Origin: Thalassotalea sp. ND16A
GTDB taxonomy: Bacteria; Pseudomonadota; Gammaproteobacteria; Enterobacterales; Alteromonadaceae
NCBI RefSeq assembly: GCF_000764205.1
Contig: NZ_JQDZ01000022.1
Location: forward strand, 62,001-126,000
Length of the DNA: 64,000 bases
Reading direction: 5' to 3'
Shown: positions 48,858-58,582 of the stretch, one piece after another
Layout of the letters: every line of letters starts with the position of its first letter
Position numbering within the stretch: the stretch's first letter is position 1
Position numbers and translations under genes: made by a program
The notes under the pieces: model-generated
What the model saw: only the letters and a program-made list of their open reading frames with translations
What the model was told of the DNA's origin: nothing
The model's database searches: none

Positions 48858-50398
48858 ACGATAAGCAGACCTTACGACTCAAGACAAAAAAATCATTCAT
48901 TAATGTTTTAATGTTTGCCGGCGCTGCACTAATGAGTCAGGCATCATTCGCCACACAGGCTCCTACAGCCAAACCGAACATCGTCATTATTTACACCGAT
49001 GATCTGGGTATCGGTGATGTCAGCGCCTATGGCGTTGGCAAGCTATCAACACCGAATATCGACACGATTGCCGATCAAGGTATTAAATTTACCAATGGTT
49101 ATGCCACGGCGGCGACCTGTACCCCGAGCCGTTTCTCAATTCTCACCGGCCAATACCCTTGGCGCAAAGGGGTTCAAATCTTACCCGGCGATGCACCGTT
49201 ACTGATCAGCCCCGAACAGCAAACCTTACCCAAAATGCTGAAACAAGCTGGTTATACCACGGCTGTTATCGGCAAATGGCATTTAGGTTTGGGCAATGGT
49301 CAAATGGACTGGAACGAACACATCCCGTTGGGACCCAATGAAGTTGGCTTTGACTACTCCTATATCATGGCTGCCACCAATGACCGGGTACCTAACGTCT
49401 TTGTAAAAAATGGCGACGTGGTGGGTTTAGAACAAGATGATCCGCTCTATGTCAGCTATAAAAGTAATTTCCCGGGCGAGGTAACAGGTCAGGAGAACCC
49501 TGAGTTATTGACCAAAATGACCTATCATCATGGTCATGATCAAAGCATTAACAATGGCGTGTCCCGTATTGGCTACCAAAAAGGCGGTAAGGCGGCACAG
49601 TGGATTGACGAAGACATGTCAGATTTGTTTTTGAGCGAAGCCCAACGTTTTGTCAAAAGAAACCAAGCTAAGCCGTTCTTCCTGTTTTATACCCTACACC
49701 AACCCCATGTACCGCGTGTTCCTAACCGACACTTTGTCGGCAAGTCGGGTTTGGGTCCTCGTGGTGATGCCATCCTTGAAGCCGATTGGGCGATTGGCCA
49801 ATTCCTCGAGACGCTTGACCAGCTGGGTTTGAGTGACAATACCCTAATTGTCTTTTCCTCTGACAATGGTCCGGTACTCAATGATGGCTACAATGACCAA
49901 GCCGATACTAAAAATGGTCAACATACCCCCTGGGGGCAGTTCAGAGGAGGTAAGTACAGCTTATTTGAAGCCGGTACACATATTCCCTTAATGGTGCGCT
50001 GGCAAGGTAAAATTAAACCCGGTGTATCCGATGCGCTGATTTCACAACACGACCTACTCGCCTCGTTTGCCAGTATGACAGGGCAGAAGATCAAAGCTAG
50101 CGACAGCCAGAATATGCTAAGTGCGTTAACCGGACAATCAAAAACCGGTCGTAAATCTCTGCTGCTTGAAGGCATGCATGGTCGTACCGCGTACCGTGAA
50201 GGTGACTGGATTGTCATCCCTGCTTATAAGGGCAACAGCCTTATGAAAAAACAAAATATCGAAACCGGTATTTACCCCTTCGACCAACTGTATAATATAT
50301 CCACAGATCCTGGTCAGCAGCACAACCTGGCCAGTCAATACCCAGAGAAAATAAGCACTATGCTAAAGCATTATCAGGCCGTGATGCAGCCTAATTAA
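48854..50398 (+). CDS. Exported S1 sulfatase, galactose/GalNAc-6-O-sulfatase-like (S1_15-like)
   Basis: 514 aa; the signal peptide ends ASFA-TQ. IYTDDLGIGDVSAYG is the first metal motif. The active-site cysteine is C89 in CTPSR, followed by FSILTGQYPWRKG. ILPGDAPLLISPEQQTLPK, GKWHLGLGNG, DWNEHI...GPNEVGFDYSYIMAATNDRVP, NPELL, HGHD and SRIGYQKGGKAAQW are features I associate with the galactose/GalNAc-6-sulfatase group (S1_15). FSSDNGPVL completes the metal site. It would remove 6-O-sulfate from galactose, as needed before beta-galactosidase can act on keratan sulfate. It is co-transcribed with the GH18 gene. Subfamily assigned by eye. Confidence 0.88.
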   Translation: MNDKQTLRLKTKKSFINVLMFAGAALMSQASFATQAPTAKPNIVIIYTDDLGIGDVSAYGVGKLSTPNIDTIADQGIKFTNGYATAATCTPSRFSILTGQYPWRKGVQILPGDAPLLISPEQQTLPKMLKQAGYTTAVIGKWHLGLGNGQMDWNEHIPLGPNEVGFDYSYIMAATNDRVPNVFVKNGDVVGLEQDDPLYVSYKSNFPGEVTGQENPELLTKMTYHHGHDQSINNGVSRIGYQKGGKAAQWIDEDMSDLFLSEAQRFVKRNQAKPFFLFYTLHQPHVPRVPNRHFVGKSGLGPRGDAILEADWAIGQFLETLDQLGLSDNTLIVFSSDNGPVLNDGYNDQADTKNGQHTPWGQFRGGKYSLFEAGTHIPLMVRWQGKIKPGVSDALISQHDLLASFASMTGQKIKASDSQNMLSALTGQSKTGRKSLLLEGMHGRTAYREGDWIVIPAYKGNSLMKKQNIETGIYPFDQLYNISTDPGQQHNLASQYPEKISTMLKHYQAVMQPN

Positions 50399-50421
50399 AT
50401 GTGATGATACCCAATTGCAAA

Positions 50422-50448
50422 CGCAGGAGATCAATTTGATATCCTGCG
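50422..50448 (+). terminator. Hairpin after the sulfatase gene
   Basis: CGCAGGAGATCAA and TTGATATCCTGCG pair with one mismatch, then ACTTTATT follows. Probable terminator, 24 bases after the stop codon. Confidence 0.65.
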
Positions 50449-50480
50449 ACTTTATTATCAACTCAGCGGGGAAACGCGCC

Positions 50481-50540
50481 ATGAAAAGGTTGATCTATAC
50501 ACTTGTTCTCACATTAATGCCGGTAGTTTCAAACTACTGA
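50481..50540 (+). CDS. Very short signal-peptide-like ORF
   Basis: Nineteen codons with a GGGGA site upstream, encoding MKRLIYTLVLTLMPVVSNY. It looks like a lone signal peptide, either a leader upstream of the sialidase gene or the stump of a lost secreted protein. Low confidence that it is expressed. Confidence 0.25.
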   Translation: MKRLIYTLVLTLMPVVSNY

Positions 50541-50561
50541 GTTGTAAAAGAAACCTCAAAC

Positions 50562-52169
50562 ATGAATAAAATTAAGCTACTGCTGTTGCAAGTGTTGGTC
50601 ATAACTATATTGACGGCTTGCTCAATGATGACACCACAGTCCTCGAACGTACAAGTGATGAGCTACTCGCCCGTATACCCGATATTGATCGGTAAAGAAC
50701 ATAATCCGGCGTTACGTGTCAATATAGTGTCAAAACAACGACATTCAGACTCACTGCGCAATATCACGCTAGACTTCAGCGGCAGCGATGATGTCTCTGC
50801 TATCAAAACAGCCAAGCTGTTTTATTCAGGTGGTGGTGAAAGTTTTACAGCAACTAACCTGGTTGGCAGTACTGACAAGATTTCGGCATTGACGACGATT
50901 AAGCTCAGCAAGCCAGTCGTGCCATCACAAGGGAATAATTATTTCTGGCTGACGGTTAGTGTTCGTAACGATGCCAATACACTTCACGATGTCACGGTCA
51001 ATGCAAGTCAGATCAAGCTCGGTAATGAAACTCTTGCTGTTACTGCCCTCAATGAAACTGCGCATAACCGCATTGGCCATGCTTTAAGACAAGCCAAAGA
51101 CGATGGTGTCAATACCTACCGGATCCCCGGTCTGGAGACCACTAATAAAGGCACCTTACTCGCCATTTATGATGTTCGCCACGACAGTTCGGTTGATTTG
51201 CAAGGTGATATCGATGTCGGCATGAGCCGCAGTACCGATGGCGGTCAAACTTGGCAGCCGATGAAAATCATTATGGATATGGGCGAGTGGGGGGGCTTGC
51301 CACAAGATCAGAATGGTGTCGGTGATCCGTCAATTTTAGTGGATCGGCTGACAAACACGATTTGGGTTGCCGCGTTATGGGCCCATGGTCACCCAGGAAA
51401 ACGGTCTTGGTACGGCTCTAAACAAGGAATGACGCCAGTTGAAACGGGACAGCTAATATTAACAAAAAGCGAAGATGATGGTCTCACCTGGTCTGCCCCG
51501 ATCAATATCACCAAACAAGTCAAAGATCCCCAGTGGCGCTTGTTACTTGACGGCCCCGGCAAGGGCATCAGTTTAAACGATGGTACCTTGGTATTTCCTG
51601 TTCAATATAAAGACGAAAACAAGCTGGCTCATTCGACGCTTATTTCTAGCAAAGATCACGGCAAAACCTGGACGATAGGCACCAGCGCCAAAACCGATAC
51701 TACAGAAGCGCAAGTCGTCCAGTTGAGCGATGGCTCATTGATGCTCAACATGCGCGACAATCGCGGTCAACGTCATTGGCAGAAAAATGGCACGGGCGCT
51801 CGCGCCTTGGCAACAACTTCGGATCTAGGCCAGACCTGGCAAATACACCCAACGTCGAACAAGGCGTTACCAGAGCCTGTATGTAGTGCCAGTTTGATCA
51901 GTCATCAAATGCATAGTCAACCATCATTGTTGCTGTTCTCCAACCCTGCGAGTCAATATTCACGCCGCAATATGACCATCAAAGTTAGTCAGGATGACGG
52001 TATGTCATGGCCTGTGGAACACTTTACTTTAATTGATGAAGGTCTTGGCTATGGCTATTCCAGTCTGACCAGCATTAATGAGCAAATTATCGGTATCTTG
52101 TATGAGAGTAGCCAGTCACATATGACCTTTCAGCGGTTCAAACTCAGCGAACTAATGAAGCACAAATAG
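50562..52169 (+). CDS. GH33-type sialidase, lipoprotein
   Basis: 535 aa with a lipobox (LTAC, Cys20). An N-terminal ~150-residue beta domain resembles the carbohydrate-binding head of bacterial exo-sialidases (SDDVSAIKTAKLFYSGG). The six-bladed propeller starts at YRIPGLETT, the conserved Arg-Ile-Pro, with DVRHD carrying the acid/base Asp. Asp-boxes are clear: SRSTDGGQTW, TKSEDDGLTW, SSKDHGKTW, TSDLGQTW, SQDDGMSW. GYGYSSLTSI supplies the catalytic Tyr region. It should remove terminal sialic acid at the cell surface or periplasmic membrane face, exposing galactose. It closes the fucosidase-GH18-sulfatase-sialidase group. No sialic acid catabolism genes (nan) are in the window. Confidence 0.92.
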   Translation: MNKIKLLLLQVLVITILTACSMMTPQSSNVQVMSYSPVYPILIGKEHNPALRVNIVSKQRHSDSLRNITLDFSGSDDVSAIKTAKLFYSGGGESFTATNLVGSTDKISALTTIKLSKPVVPSQGNNYFWLTVSVRNDANTLHDVTVNASQIKLGNETLAVTALNETAHNRIGHALRQAKDDGVNTYRIPGLETTNKGTLLAIYDVRHDSSVDLQGDIDVGMSRSTDGGQTWQPMKIIMDMGEWGGLPQDQNGVGDPSILVDRLTNTIWVAALWAHGHPGKRSWYGSKQGMTPVETGQLILTKSEDDGLTWSAPINITKQVKDPQWRLLLDGPGKGISLNDGTLVFPVQYKDENKLAHSTLISSKDHGKTWTIGTSAKTDTTEAQVVQLSDGSLMLNMRDNRGQRHWQKNGTGARALATTSDLGQTWQIHPTSNKALPEPVCSASLISHQMHSQPSLLLFSNPASQYSRRNMTIKVSQDDGMSWPVEHFTLIDEGLGYGYSSLTSINEQIIGILYESSQSHMTFQRFKLSELMKHK

Positions 52170-52202
52170 GTCGCTATCATCAACATTCATTAACTCTAGC
52201 CA

Positions 52203-52535
52203 ATGGTCGCGGGAAACTACGGGTTGATACCGCCGAACGTACGCAAAAAATTGTATGATGATGAAAATGTAAATTACGGCCGAGATGAATTAATGGTATT
52301 GATCATGGTTCGTCAAGGTTTATTTGGTGATTTATTGCATGGTGAAGCGGCATACATTCATGAATTACGTTGGCAAATGAAAGAAATTGAACACAAAACA
52401 GGTTCATGGCGTACAAATGAACATACCGAACACAATGAAAACCTTTACCCCACACATGGGACTACCGTGCCTTATGTAGAAAGGATTAAGTTGGGTATAG
52501 CATTTGATACAAGTTTGATGAGCAGAAAACTATAG
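52203..52535 (+). CDS. Hypothetical protein
   Basis: 110 codons; no clear ribosome-binding site, 33 bases after the sialidase gene. The protein is hydrophilic with no signal peptide and contains [13 protein letters not shown] and [14 protein letters not shown] do not recognise the family. It could be a genuine small cytoplasmic protein or the 3' part of a truncated gene whose beginning was replaced when the sialidase group arrived. Confidence 0.4.
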   Translation: MVAGNYGLIPPNVRKKLYDDENVNYGRDELMVLIMVRQGLFGDLLHGEAAYIHELRWQMKEIEHKTGSWRTNEHTEHNENLYPTHGTTVPYVERIKLGIAFDTSLMSRKL

Positions 52536-53155
52536 ATTCTTGATCTTGTGTAATTCCTTATAAATAATAGTGTTGCTCTTGTGTACTGAGTCAACTTACC
52601 GGTCGGGCCGCATTTGGTCTAAATATCCATAATTATTAAAGGGAAATGCTTACTTTTTGTTTATTTGTTGCGTGATTTTTACTTTTCTATCTCGTTTTTG
52701 GGGCGTTAACGCCTTAGACAAAAAGTGCTTATGTCAGCTATATCTGGAAAATAGTGACCATTATTTTGGTTGTTTTTAGTAGCAATTTCAGACTGCTTTG
52801 TCGCAATTGTTAGCATTAAAACCCCAAAGCCTTATCTCAGCTAAAACATAAAGCTGAGATGTTCGCCAAAAAAATCATAAGACTATGAGCCTGCAGGTGG
52901 CTGTCAGGTTACTTTACAGTGACACCACCATTAATTTATTAAAGCGCAACATTCATCATAAAAACAATGCCTTATAAATTCGGTATATTTCTTGCGATTG
53001 ATTGTTTTCTATGGAAAATACTCATCTTCATTCGGTGACTATCCTGATAATAACAAGTTAACTAAGCTATGAATTGCAATCAACAGTTAAGTGAATAAAG
53101 ACATTCTCATGATTTACCAGAAGGCGATTAAATATTCGACGTAAGGAGGTACATA
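52536..53155. other. ~620-bp intergenic region before the HU-like gene
   Basis: No gene seen. A perfect 9-bp hairpin (ATCTCAGCT...AGCTGAGAT, 52834-52860) could terminate or regulate transcription. The HU-like gene's strong AAGGAGGT ribosome-binding site lies at its end. This stretch separates the glycan locus from the following genes. Confidence 0.5.
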
Positions 53156-54577
53156 ATGTTTAAATTCTTCGCAGCGTTTTTGTTATTTGTTAGTGCCCTA
53201 AGTAGTGCTATGAATAAGGCCGAACTTATCGATGCCATGGCCAGTGACACCCAGCTTTCAAAAGAAAAACTGGTCAAACCCTTCGTTAATTCTCTGATAG
53301 ACGTTGCCAGAGAACAACTTAACCATGCGGGACCTGGAGCTGCCATCGAATTTCAGCCCTTTGGTCACATATTAAATGCACTACCCAAGAAACAAGACTA
53401 TCATGGGCATGTCACCGTGCTGAAAAACCAAGAACAACTCGAATTTAACGGCCATGTAACTGTGCTAAAAGCTGCGGATGGCACCTTCGAACTGTCTATT
53501 TTGCCGCAAAGCCAAAGGCTTAATACCGTAAGCGTGGATACCCCAGATAGTCATGAGGTTGCAGTGACATTGGTATTTGATAGGGTTATCTCGCCACCAG
53601 AGTGTTTGTCTGCCGGTGTTCCAGACAACCCCAAAAGTTGTCGTCAGAGTGTAGAAGAGCAGAGATATATCGGTCATGTCACGCTGTTGCGGGGAGTCGA
53701 TGCCAATGCGGCTGGTGGTAAGGAGTTTATTGGCCATGTGACACTGTTAAGAGGTAGCGACAGCGATTTTCGCGGTCATGTTACCGTGTTAAAAGCCGCG
53801 GATCATCCTGAACATGATTTCAATCCTAATGGCGCGCTAATGCGTGAGCTGCTCCCGACTGCTTACGAGAGTGAATATTATATGGCGTTGGCAGATATCA
53901 TAACCAATGCTTATGCAACAACCAGAGCTCATCAGGGAGACATTATTAATTTACACCCGCCAGGGAATAAAGTTCGAGACCTGGAAATTCTTGAGTTCAA
54001 CTATTCTCTTCTTCAGGCCATGAGGAGTAGACTGAATAATGCGAGCAGCCTGTTAAAGGATGCGCTAACCTGTGAATACGATGCTGGCGGTTATTGCGCA
54101 GACGCCTGGTTGAGCGTGAGAAACGCATTGGTTTTTACCGAAGCTAACGCAGTGCTACGTGGCTGGGATGGCACCTATAAAGGTAAAAGGAACACCAGAT
54201 TGATAGGTTCTTTTACCAAGGCAACGGCTGAAATAATTTATCAAACCTGGAATCAAGGTGTTGTCGCATTTATCGCAGCAGCCCGCGCGCAGAAAGCCAC
54301 AGAGGCGAGGAGAACGAAGCCTTGGGATGACATTATTCAACAAATACCAATGAATGCTCGATATGCGAGAATTTTAGCGGCAAGTTTTATCAATACCACC
54401 ACTAACGCACTTAAGCGAGGAGATCGGGTTAGTTTGGTTGGCTTTGGTAGTTTCAGTGTATCGAACAGAGCAGCGCGAACCGGACGAAATCCGCAGACCG
54501 GAAAAGAAATCCAGATAGCCGCGAAAAAAGTGGTTAGATTTAAAGCGGGTTCGGAACTCTCTACTAAGGTAAATTAA
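53156..54577 (+). CDS. Exported HU-family protein with a large GHVT-repeat insertion
   Basis: 473 aa behind AAGGAGGT. Residues 1-18 ([18 protein letters not shown]) are a clear signal peptide, followed at once by [11 protein letters not shown], exactly how bacterial HU proteins begin. Helices typical of HU follow to ~60. The canonical DNA-binding saddle and arms appear only at the C-terminus: [32 protein letters not shown] and a final [11 protein letters not shown] at ~414-473. Between them lie ~350 residues holding five short repeats, GHVTVLK at 84, 99 and 207 and GHVTLLRG at 173 and 193. A mostly helical section with four cysteines across the insert follows, and a second HU-like helix ([13 protein letters not shown]) precedes the arms. 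It is either one HU split by an insertion or two HU-like halves. A role in extracellular DNA binding is only inferred. Confidence 0.8.
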   Translation: MFKFFAAFLLFVSALSSAMNKAELIDAMASDTQLSKEKLVKPFVNSLIDVAREQLNHAGPGAAIEFQPFGHILNALPKKQDYHGHVTVLKNQEQLEFNGHVTVLKAADGTFELSILPQSQRLNTVSVDTPDSHEVAVTLVFDRVISPPECLSAGVPDNPKSCRQSVEEQRYIGHVTLLRGVDANAAGGKEFIGHVTLLRGSDSDFRGHVTVLKAADHPEHDFNPNGALMRELLPTAYESEYYMALADIITNAYATTRAHQGDIINLHPPGNKVRDLEILEFNYSLLQAMRSRLNNASSLLKDALTCEYDAGGYCADAWLSVRNALVFTEANAVLRGWDGTYKGKRNTRLIGSFTKATAEIIYQTWNQGVVAFIAAARAQKATEARRTKPWDDIIQQIPMNARYARILAASFINTTTNALKRGDRVSLVGFGSFSVSNRAARTGRNPQTGKEIQIAAKKVVRFKAGSELSTKVN

Positions 54578-54602
54578 CGCCAATGCATAGCTAAAGGTGA
54601 GC

Positions 54603-54626
54603 ACCATCACCGCGAGCGGTGATGGT
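54603..54626 (+). terminator. Hairpin after the HU-like gene
   Basis: ACCATCACCG-CGAG-CGGTGATGGT, a perfect 10-bp stem between the convergent HU-like and tesA genes; probably a shared terminator although the T-run is short. Confidence 0.65.
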
Positions 54627-54670
54627 CATTGCCACTTTGCATAAGTTCAGCACGGGAAGTCATGTAACTG

Positions 54671-55285
54671 CTAAAGCGCCTTGTCGATGATCGCTTTCAT
54701 TTCTTTCGCCAGTATTGGTTGCGCTTCTTTAGTCGGGTGTATGCCATCGCCTTGCATCAAGCTTGGATCCGTTGCAACCACTTCAATAAAAAATGGCAGT
54801 AGCGGTGAGTTGCTTTGTGTTGCTACGTTGCTAAAAACGTCGCTAAACATTTTACTGTATCTTGGCCCATAGTTAGGGGGGATGCGAACTTTTGAGATAA
54901 GAACTTTAATGTTTTTAGCATGCGCCAATTCTATTATTTGTAACAAGTTATTTTCAATAAGCTTAGGTGGAAAGCCTCTAAGGCCATCGTTACCCCCCAA
55001 TTCTATCAATAAATAATCAATATCGTTTTTCGCCAAAATGCCCGGCAGCCTTGCCAAACCGCCACCTGTGGTTTCACCACTGATGCTGGCATTAATAATT
55101 CGGTAGCTGGCGTTCTCCGTTTCAAGCTGATTATTTAGTAACACAACCCAGCCATCTTTTTCTTGCATCCCGTAACTTGCACTGAGACTATCACCTAATA
55201 GTAAAATAGAATTATTGGCCGAAACGTTTAGTGCAAACGTAGTGCTGAAGATAATTAATAATGTAAGAGCTAACTTGTTGAACAT
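54671..55285 (-). CDS. tesA: TesA-type GDSL lipase/thioesterase (arylesterase)
   Basis: 204 aa from ATG 55285 ([13 protein letters not shown]...), a signal peptide ending NVSA-NN; the longer frame upstream lacks a signal start. SGNH-hydrolase blocks: LLLGDSLSASYG (catalytic Ser), NASISGETTGGG, ELGGNDGLRG (Asn of block III), and DGIHPTKEAQ (catalytic Asp-His). This is the periplasmic acyl-CoA thioesterase I / lysophospholipase / protease I family, of normal length. It is divergent from ybbA, as in E. coli and many relatives; the two start codons even overlap (CATG). Confidence 0.95.
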   Translation of the reverse strand: MFNKLALTLLIIFSTTFALNVSANNSILLLGDSLSASYGMQEKDGWVVLLNNQLETENASYRIINASISGETTGGGLARLPGILAKNDIDYLLIELGGNDGLRGFPPKLIENNLLQIIELAHAKNIKVLISKVRIPPNYGPRYSKMFSDVFSNVATQSNSPLLPFFIEVVATDPSLMQGDGIHPTKEAQPILAKEMKAIIDKAL

Positions 55286-56060
55286 GAATACTAAACCTGA
55301 CCTTAAAGCAAAAGATAAAACTGAACCTGAAACCATTTTAGAATGTCGCAATGTAACCAAGTCGGTAAACACGGCGAGTCATAAAACGGATGAAAAATCT
55401 TTAACTATCCTGAAAGCAATTGATATGCAAGTCAAGTCTGGAGAGAGTATTGCCATTATCGGGGCATCGGGCTCTGGCAAAACGACGTTATTATCCTTAC
55501 TTGCCGGCCTGGATTTACCGTCTTCGGGGGAAATTTATCTGAAAGGCCTGGCCTTGCATCAATTTGATGAAGAGCAGCGTAGCAAGGTAAGGGCCGACCA
55601 TGTTGGCTTTATTTTTCAGTCGTTTTTATTGATAAACAGTTTAACCGCGTTAGAAAATGTGATGTTACCGGCAGAATTGGCCAATGAAGACAATGCCAAA
55701 CAAAAAGCCATGACCATGCTGGCGAAAGTGGGTTTGAGTGACCGGGTAGAACATTATCCGTCACAACTCTCTGGTGGCGAGCAACAACGGGTTGCCATCG
55801 CTCGTGCTTTTATCTCTAACCCGGATATTTTGTTTGCCGATGAACCGACAGGCAATTTAGACAGTAAAACTGGTGAAACCATTACTGAGTTGTTATTTCA
55901 ATTAAACCAGCAACAAGGCACTACCTTGGTACTTGTGACTCATGACAAAAAATTGGCTGGACGATGTCAGATACAGCTGACGATGGAAGCCGGGGAGTTT
56001 ATTCAGCAATCGGATGCAGCGCCTGAGCAACTTACCATCAACTCAGTGAAGGCGGGTTAG
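55284..56060 (+). CDS. ybbA: ABC transporter ATP-binding protein YbbA
   Basis: 258 aa from ATG 55284; a longer frame from 55215 would run back into tesA and is not needed. Complete ATPase: Walker [11 protein letters not shown]-loop FIFQSFLLI, signature [15 protein letters not shown], Walker [14 protein letters not shown]-loop LVTHD. It belongs to the LolD/MacB-like MetI group of two-component exporters. It overlaps nothing downstream but lies one base from ybbP. YbbA-YbbP is a mechanotransmission-type ABC pair; its exact role is not settled, with links to lipid or envelope functions suggested by the neighbouring tesA. Confidence 0.95.
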   Translation: MNTKPDLKAKDKTEPETILECRNVTKSVNTASHKTDEKSLTILKAIDMQVKSGESIAIIGASGSGKTTLLSLLAGLDLPSSGEIYLKGLALHQFDEEQRSKVRADHVGFIFQSFLLINSLTALENVMLPAELANEDNAKQKAMTMLAKVGLSDRVEHYPSQLSGGEQQRVAIARAFISNPDILFADEPTGNLDSKTGETITELLFQLNQQQGTTLVLVTHDKKLAGRCQIQLTMEAGEFIQQSDAAPEQLTINSVKAG

Positions 56061-56061
56061 C

Positions 56062-58566
56062 ATGCCGATTTGGATCAAACAATCACTGCGCTTATTTCGC
56101 CATGAATTAAAACGTGGTGAGTTAACCATTATTTGCTTTGCCATTATTTTGGCGGTGGCTTCGGTGTTTTCGTTGTCAGGGTTTTCGGCCCAAATAAAGT
56201 CGGCGTTGATTAATGAAAGCAGCAGCTTTATTGCTTCTGACAGAGTGTTGCAATCATCAAGACCAATAAACGCCGAGTTTCTCGACAAGGCGACGCAATT
56301 ACACCTAGATAGCGCCCGGGTCATGCTGTTTTCGTCTATGGTTTTCGCTGGCGATGAAATGCAACTGACATCGGTAAAAGCAATCAGTGATAGTTACCCG
56401 CTGCGCGGAGAATTATTGATCAATGATCGCAATTCAACGGCAATTAATGCCATGCACGCCCCACCTGTTGGTAGTGTGTGGGTACAAGCCTCATTGCTTG
56501 ATAAATTAGCGATTAAAGTGGGCGACAGCATAGAACTTGGTGCGGCAACCTTTACCGTAGCCGCCACGATAAACAAAGAGCCTGATGCATCGTTTAGTGT
56601 GTTTACCCAGGGACCGAGAGTTTTTGTTAATTTAAGCGATGTTGAAAAAACTCAAATCGTGCAACCTGGCAGCAGACTGACTTACCGGTATTTATTTGCC
56701 GGTAGCGCACAAGAAATTGCGGAATACGAGCAGTGGGTTAAGCCGCAAGTGCAAGAAACTCAGCGCTGGTACGATATCAAAAGCCAGCAAACGCCATTGG
56801 CCAATGCCTTAAACCGGGCAGAGAAATATCTGTCGCTGGCAAGTATGTTGGGGATCATTTTAGCGGCGGTTGCGGTGTCTGTAGCCAGCCGGCGCTATGG
56901 TCAACGTCATCAACCTATGGTGGCGGTATTTAAAGCCATGGGCGCCAATAAATCGCACATACGCAAATTGTATTTGTTGCACTGGAGTAGCCTTTCTTTA
57001 TTTTCGATTGTCGTTGGTTTAGGCCTTGGCTTTGTCTTGCAATCAATCGGCTTGTCGTTGATGGCTGCCTATTTACCACAAACGTCTTCGGCATCTTCAC
57101 TTTATCCATTAATGGTTGCGGTTATCACTGGCGCTATCTGTGCGTTTGCTTTTGCCATCGCACCAATGAAATCTTTAATCGCAACACCAGTATTAACGGT
57201 GATCCATGGCTTTACTGATGTCGATACTAAAAAAGGTATCATCGCCAATATCCCGCCGTTTATGGCGGTGTTCGCCTTGTTATTAATATTTTCACGTGAC
57301 TGGATGTTATCTTTGGCACTCATGGCCGGTGGTGGGGTGATTATCGGTATTTTGCTGCTATTTGGCCGCTTACTGGTAAATGCCGGCCGCTCGGTAGGCA
57401 GCCAGGCCGGGCAAGGATTTCACTTGGCCCTGGCAAATTTAAAACGTCGCGGCAAACAAAACAATGTGCAACTGGTCAGTTTCACCATAGCGATAAAGCT
57501 GTTATTGCTGATGTTAGTGGTGAGAAACGATTTAATTGATGAATGGCAAGCGCAGTTGCCGGAAAATACCCCAAATCAGTTTTTAGTTAACGTAAATAAG
57601 TCGCAGGTTAGTGAAGTAGAACAATTTCTCAGTAATAACCAAATGCAAGCGAGTGATCTATACCCCATTGTGCGTGGCCGCTTAACCGCCATTAATGATG
57701 AAAAGCTTGCTAAACAAGCCAGTAAAGAAGAAACCGATAACAGCGATCAAGGCCGGCAAGGTATTGGCCGTGAGCTGAATATGACCTGGCACAGTCAGTT
57801 ACCAAAAGGCAATGTTGTCGTTTCTGGTGACTGGTTTCGCCCTGAAGATGAGTTGGCTCAGGTCTCAATCGAGTCGCAAGTTGCCGAACGGTTAGATGTT
57901 AAAGTTGGGGACGAATTAAGCTTTCAAATCGGCAGTGAGCTCATTCAATTGCCAGTTACCAGTATTCGTGAAGTTGACTGGCAGTCGATGCAGCCAAATT
58001 TTTACATGATATTTTCTGATAAGGTACTGGCCGATTTTCCGGCAACCTATATCACCTCAATTCATGTGCCAACTGATAAAAAGCGAGCGATGCAGCAATT
58101 TTTAGCACAGTACCCAACCATAAGTGTGATTGATGTTGAAGCGATGATATCTCAGCTACGCTCAGTGATTGGCCAGGTATCAATAGCGATCGAGTTCATC
58201 TTAGTGCTGGTTGTTATCGCTGGCTCTTTAGTGTTGGTGGCTCAAGTGCAAGCGAGTATGGAAGAGCGTGAGCGTGAACTGGCAATTTTAAGAACCTTAG
58301 GTGCCAGAGGCCGCTTGTTAAAATCGGCAACGGTATTAGAGTTTGTAATTTTGGGGGCGATAGCCGGGTTCTTAGCCAGTGTTGCCATGGAAATTGCGGT
58401 ATACGTATTGCAAAGTAATGTTTTTGAAATGGACCCTTCATGGCATTTAAATTATTGGTTGCTGGGATTGGTGTTGGGTGGAGCCTTTGTTGGTGGCGTG
58501 GGTTTGCTGGCATGCTGGCGCTTGCTGAATTTATCCAGTTTAACCTTGATCAGGCGTACACTCTAA
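56062..58566 (+). CDS. ybbP: YbbP-type ABC transporter permease (FtsX-like)
   Basis: 834 aa, starting one base after the ybbA stop. An N-terminal membrane helix (GELTIICFAIILAVASVFSLSGF) is followed by a periplasmic domain. A first FtsX block of helices (~255-380: LASMLGIILAAVAVSVASRR) and further helices (~395-450) come next, then a second periplasmic part. A C-terminal FtsX block includes FILVLVVIAGSLVLVAQV, EERERELAILRTLGARGRLL and LGLVLGGAFVGGVGLLACW. Length and duplicated FtsX layout match E. coli YbbP. It ends 16 bases from the convergent yfcH gene. Confidence 0.93.
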   Translation: MPIWIKQSLRLFRHELKRGELTIICFAIILAVASVFSLSGFSAQIKSALINESSSFIASDRVLQSSRPINAEFLDKATQLHLDSARVMLFSSMVFAGDEMQLTSVKAISDSYPLRGELLINDRNSTAINAMHAPPVGSVWVQASLLDKLAIKVGDSIELGAATFTVAATINKEPDASFSVFTQGPRVFVNLSDVEKTQIVQPGSRLTYRYLFAGSAQEIAEYEQWVKPQVQETQRWYDIKSQQTPLANALNRAEKYLSLASMLGIILAAVAVSVASRRYGQRHQPMVAVFKAMGANKSHIRKLYLLHWSSLSLFSIVVGLGLGFVLQSIGLSLMAAYLPQTSSASSLYPLMVAVITGAICAFAFAIAPMKSLIATPVLTVIHGFTDVDTKKGIIANIPPFMAVFALLLIFSRDWMLSLALMAGGGVIIGILLLFGRLLVNAGRSVGSQAGQGFHLALANLKRRGKQNNVQLVSFTIAIKLLLLMLVVRNDLIDEWQAQLPENTPNQFLVNVNKSQVSEVEQFLSNNQMQASDLYPIVRGRLTAINDEKLAKQASKEETDNSDQGRQGIGRELNMTWHSQLPKGNVVVSGDWFRPEDELAQVSIESQVAERLDVKVGDELSFQIGSELIQLPVTSIREVDWQSMQPNFYMIFSDKVLADFPATYITSIHVPTDKKRAMQQFLAQYPTISVIDVEAMISQLRSVIGQVSIAIEFILVLVVIAGSLVLVAQVQASMEERERELAILRTLGARGRLLKSATVLEFVILGAIAGFLASVAMEIAVYVLQSNVFEMDPSWHLNYWLLGLVLGGAFVGGVGLLACWRLLNLSSLTLIRRTL

Positions 58567-58582
58567 TAGCGAGAACTACGCT

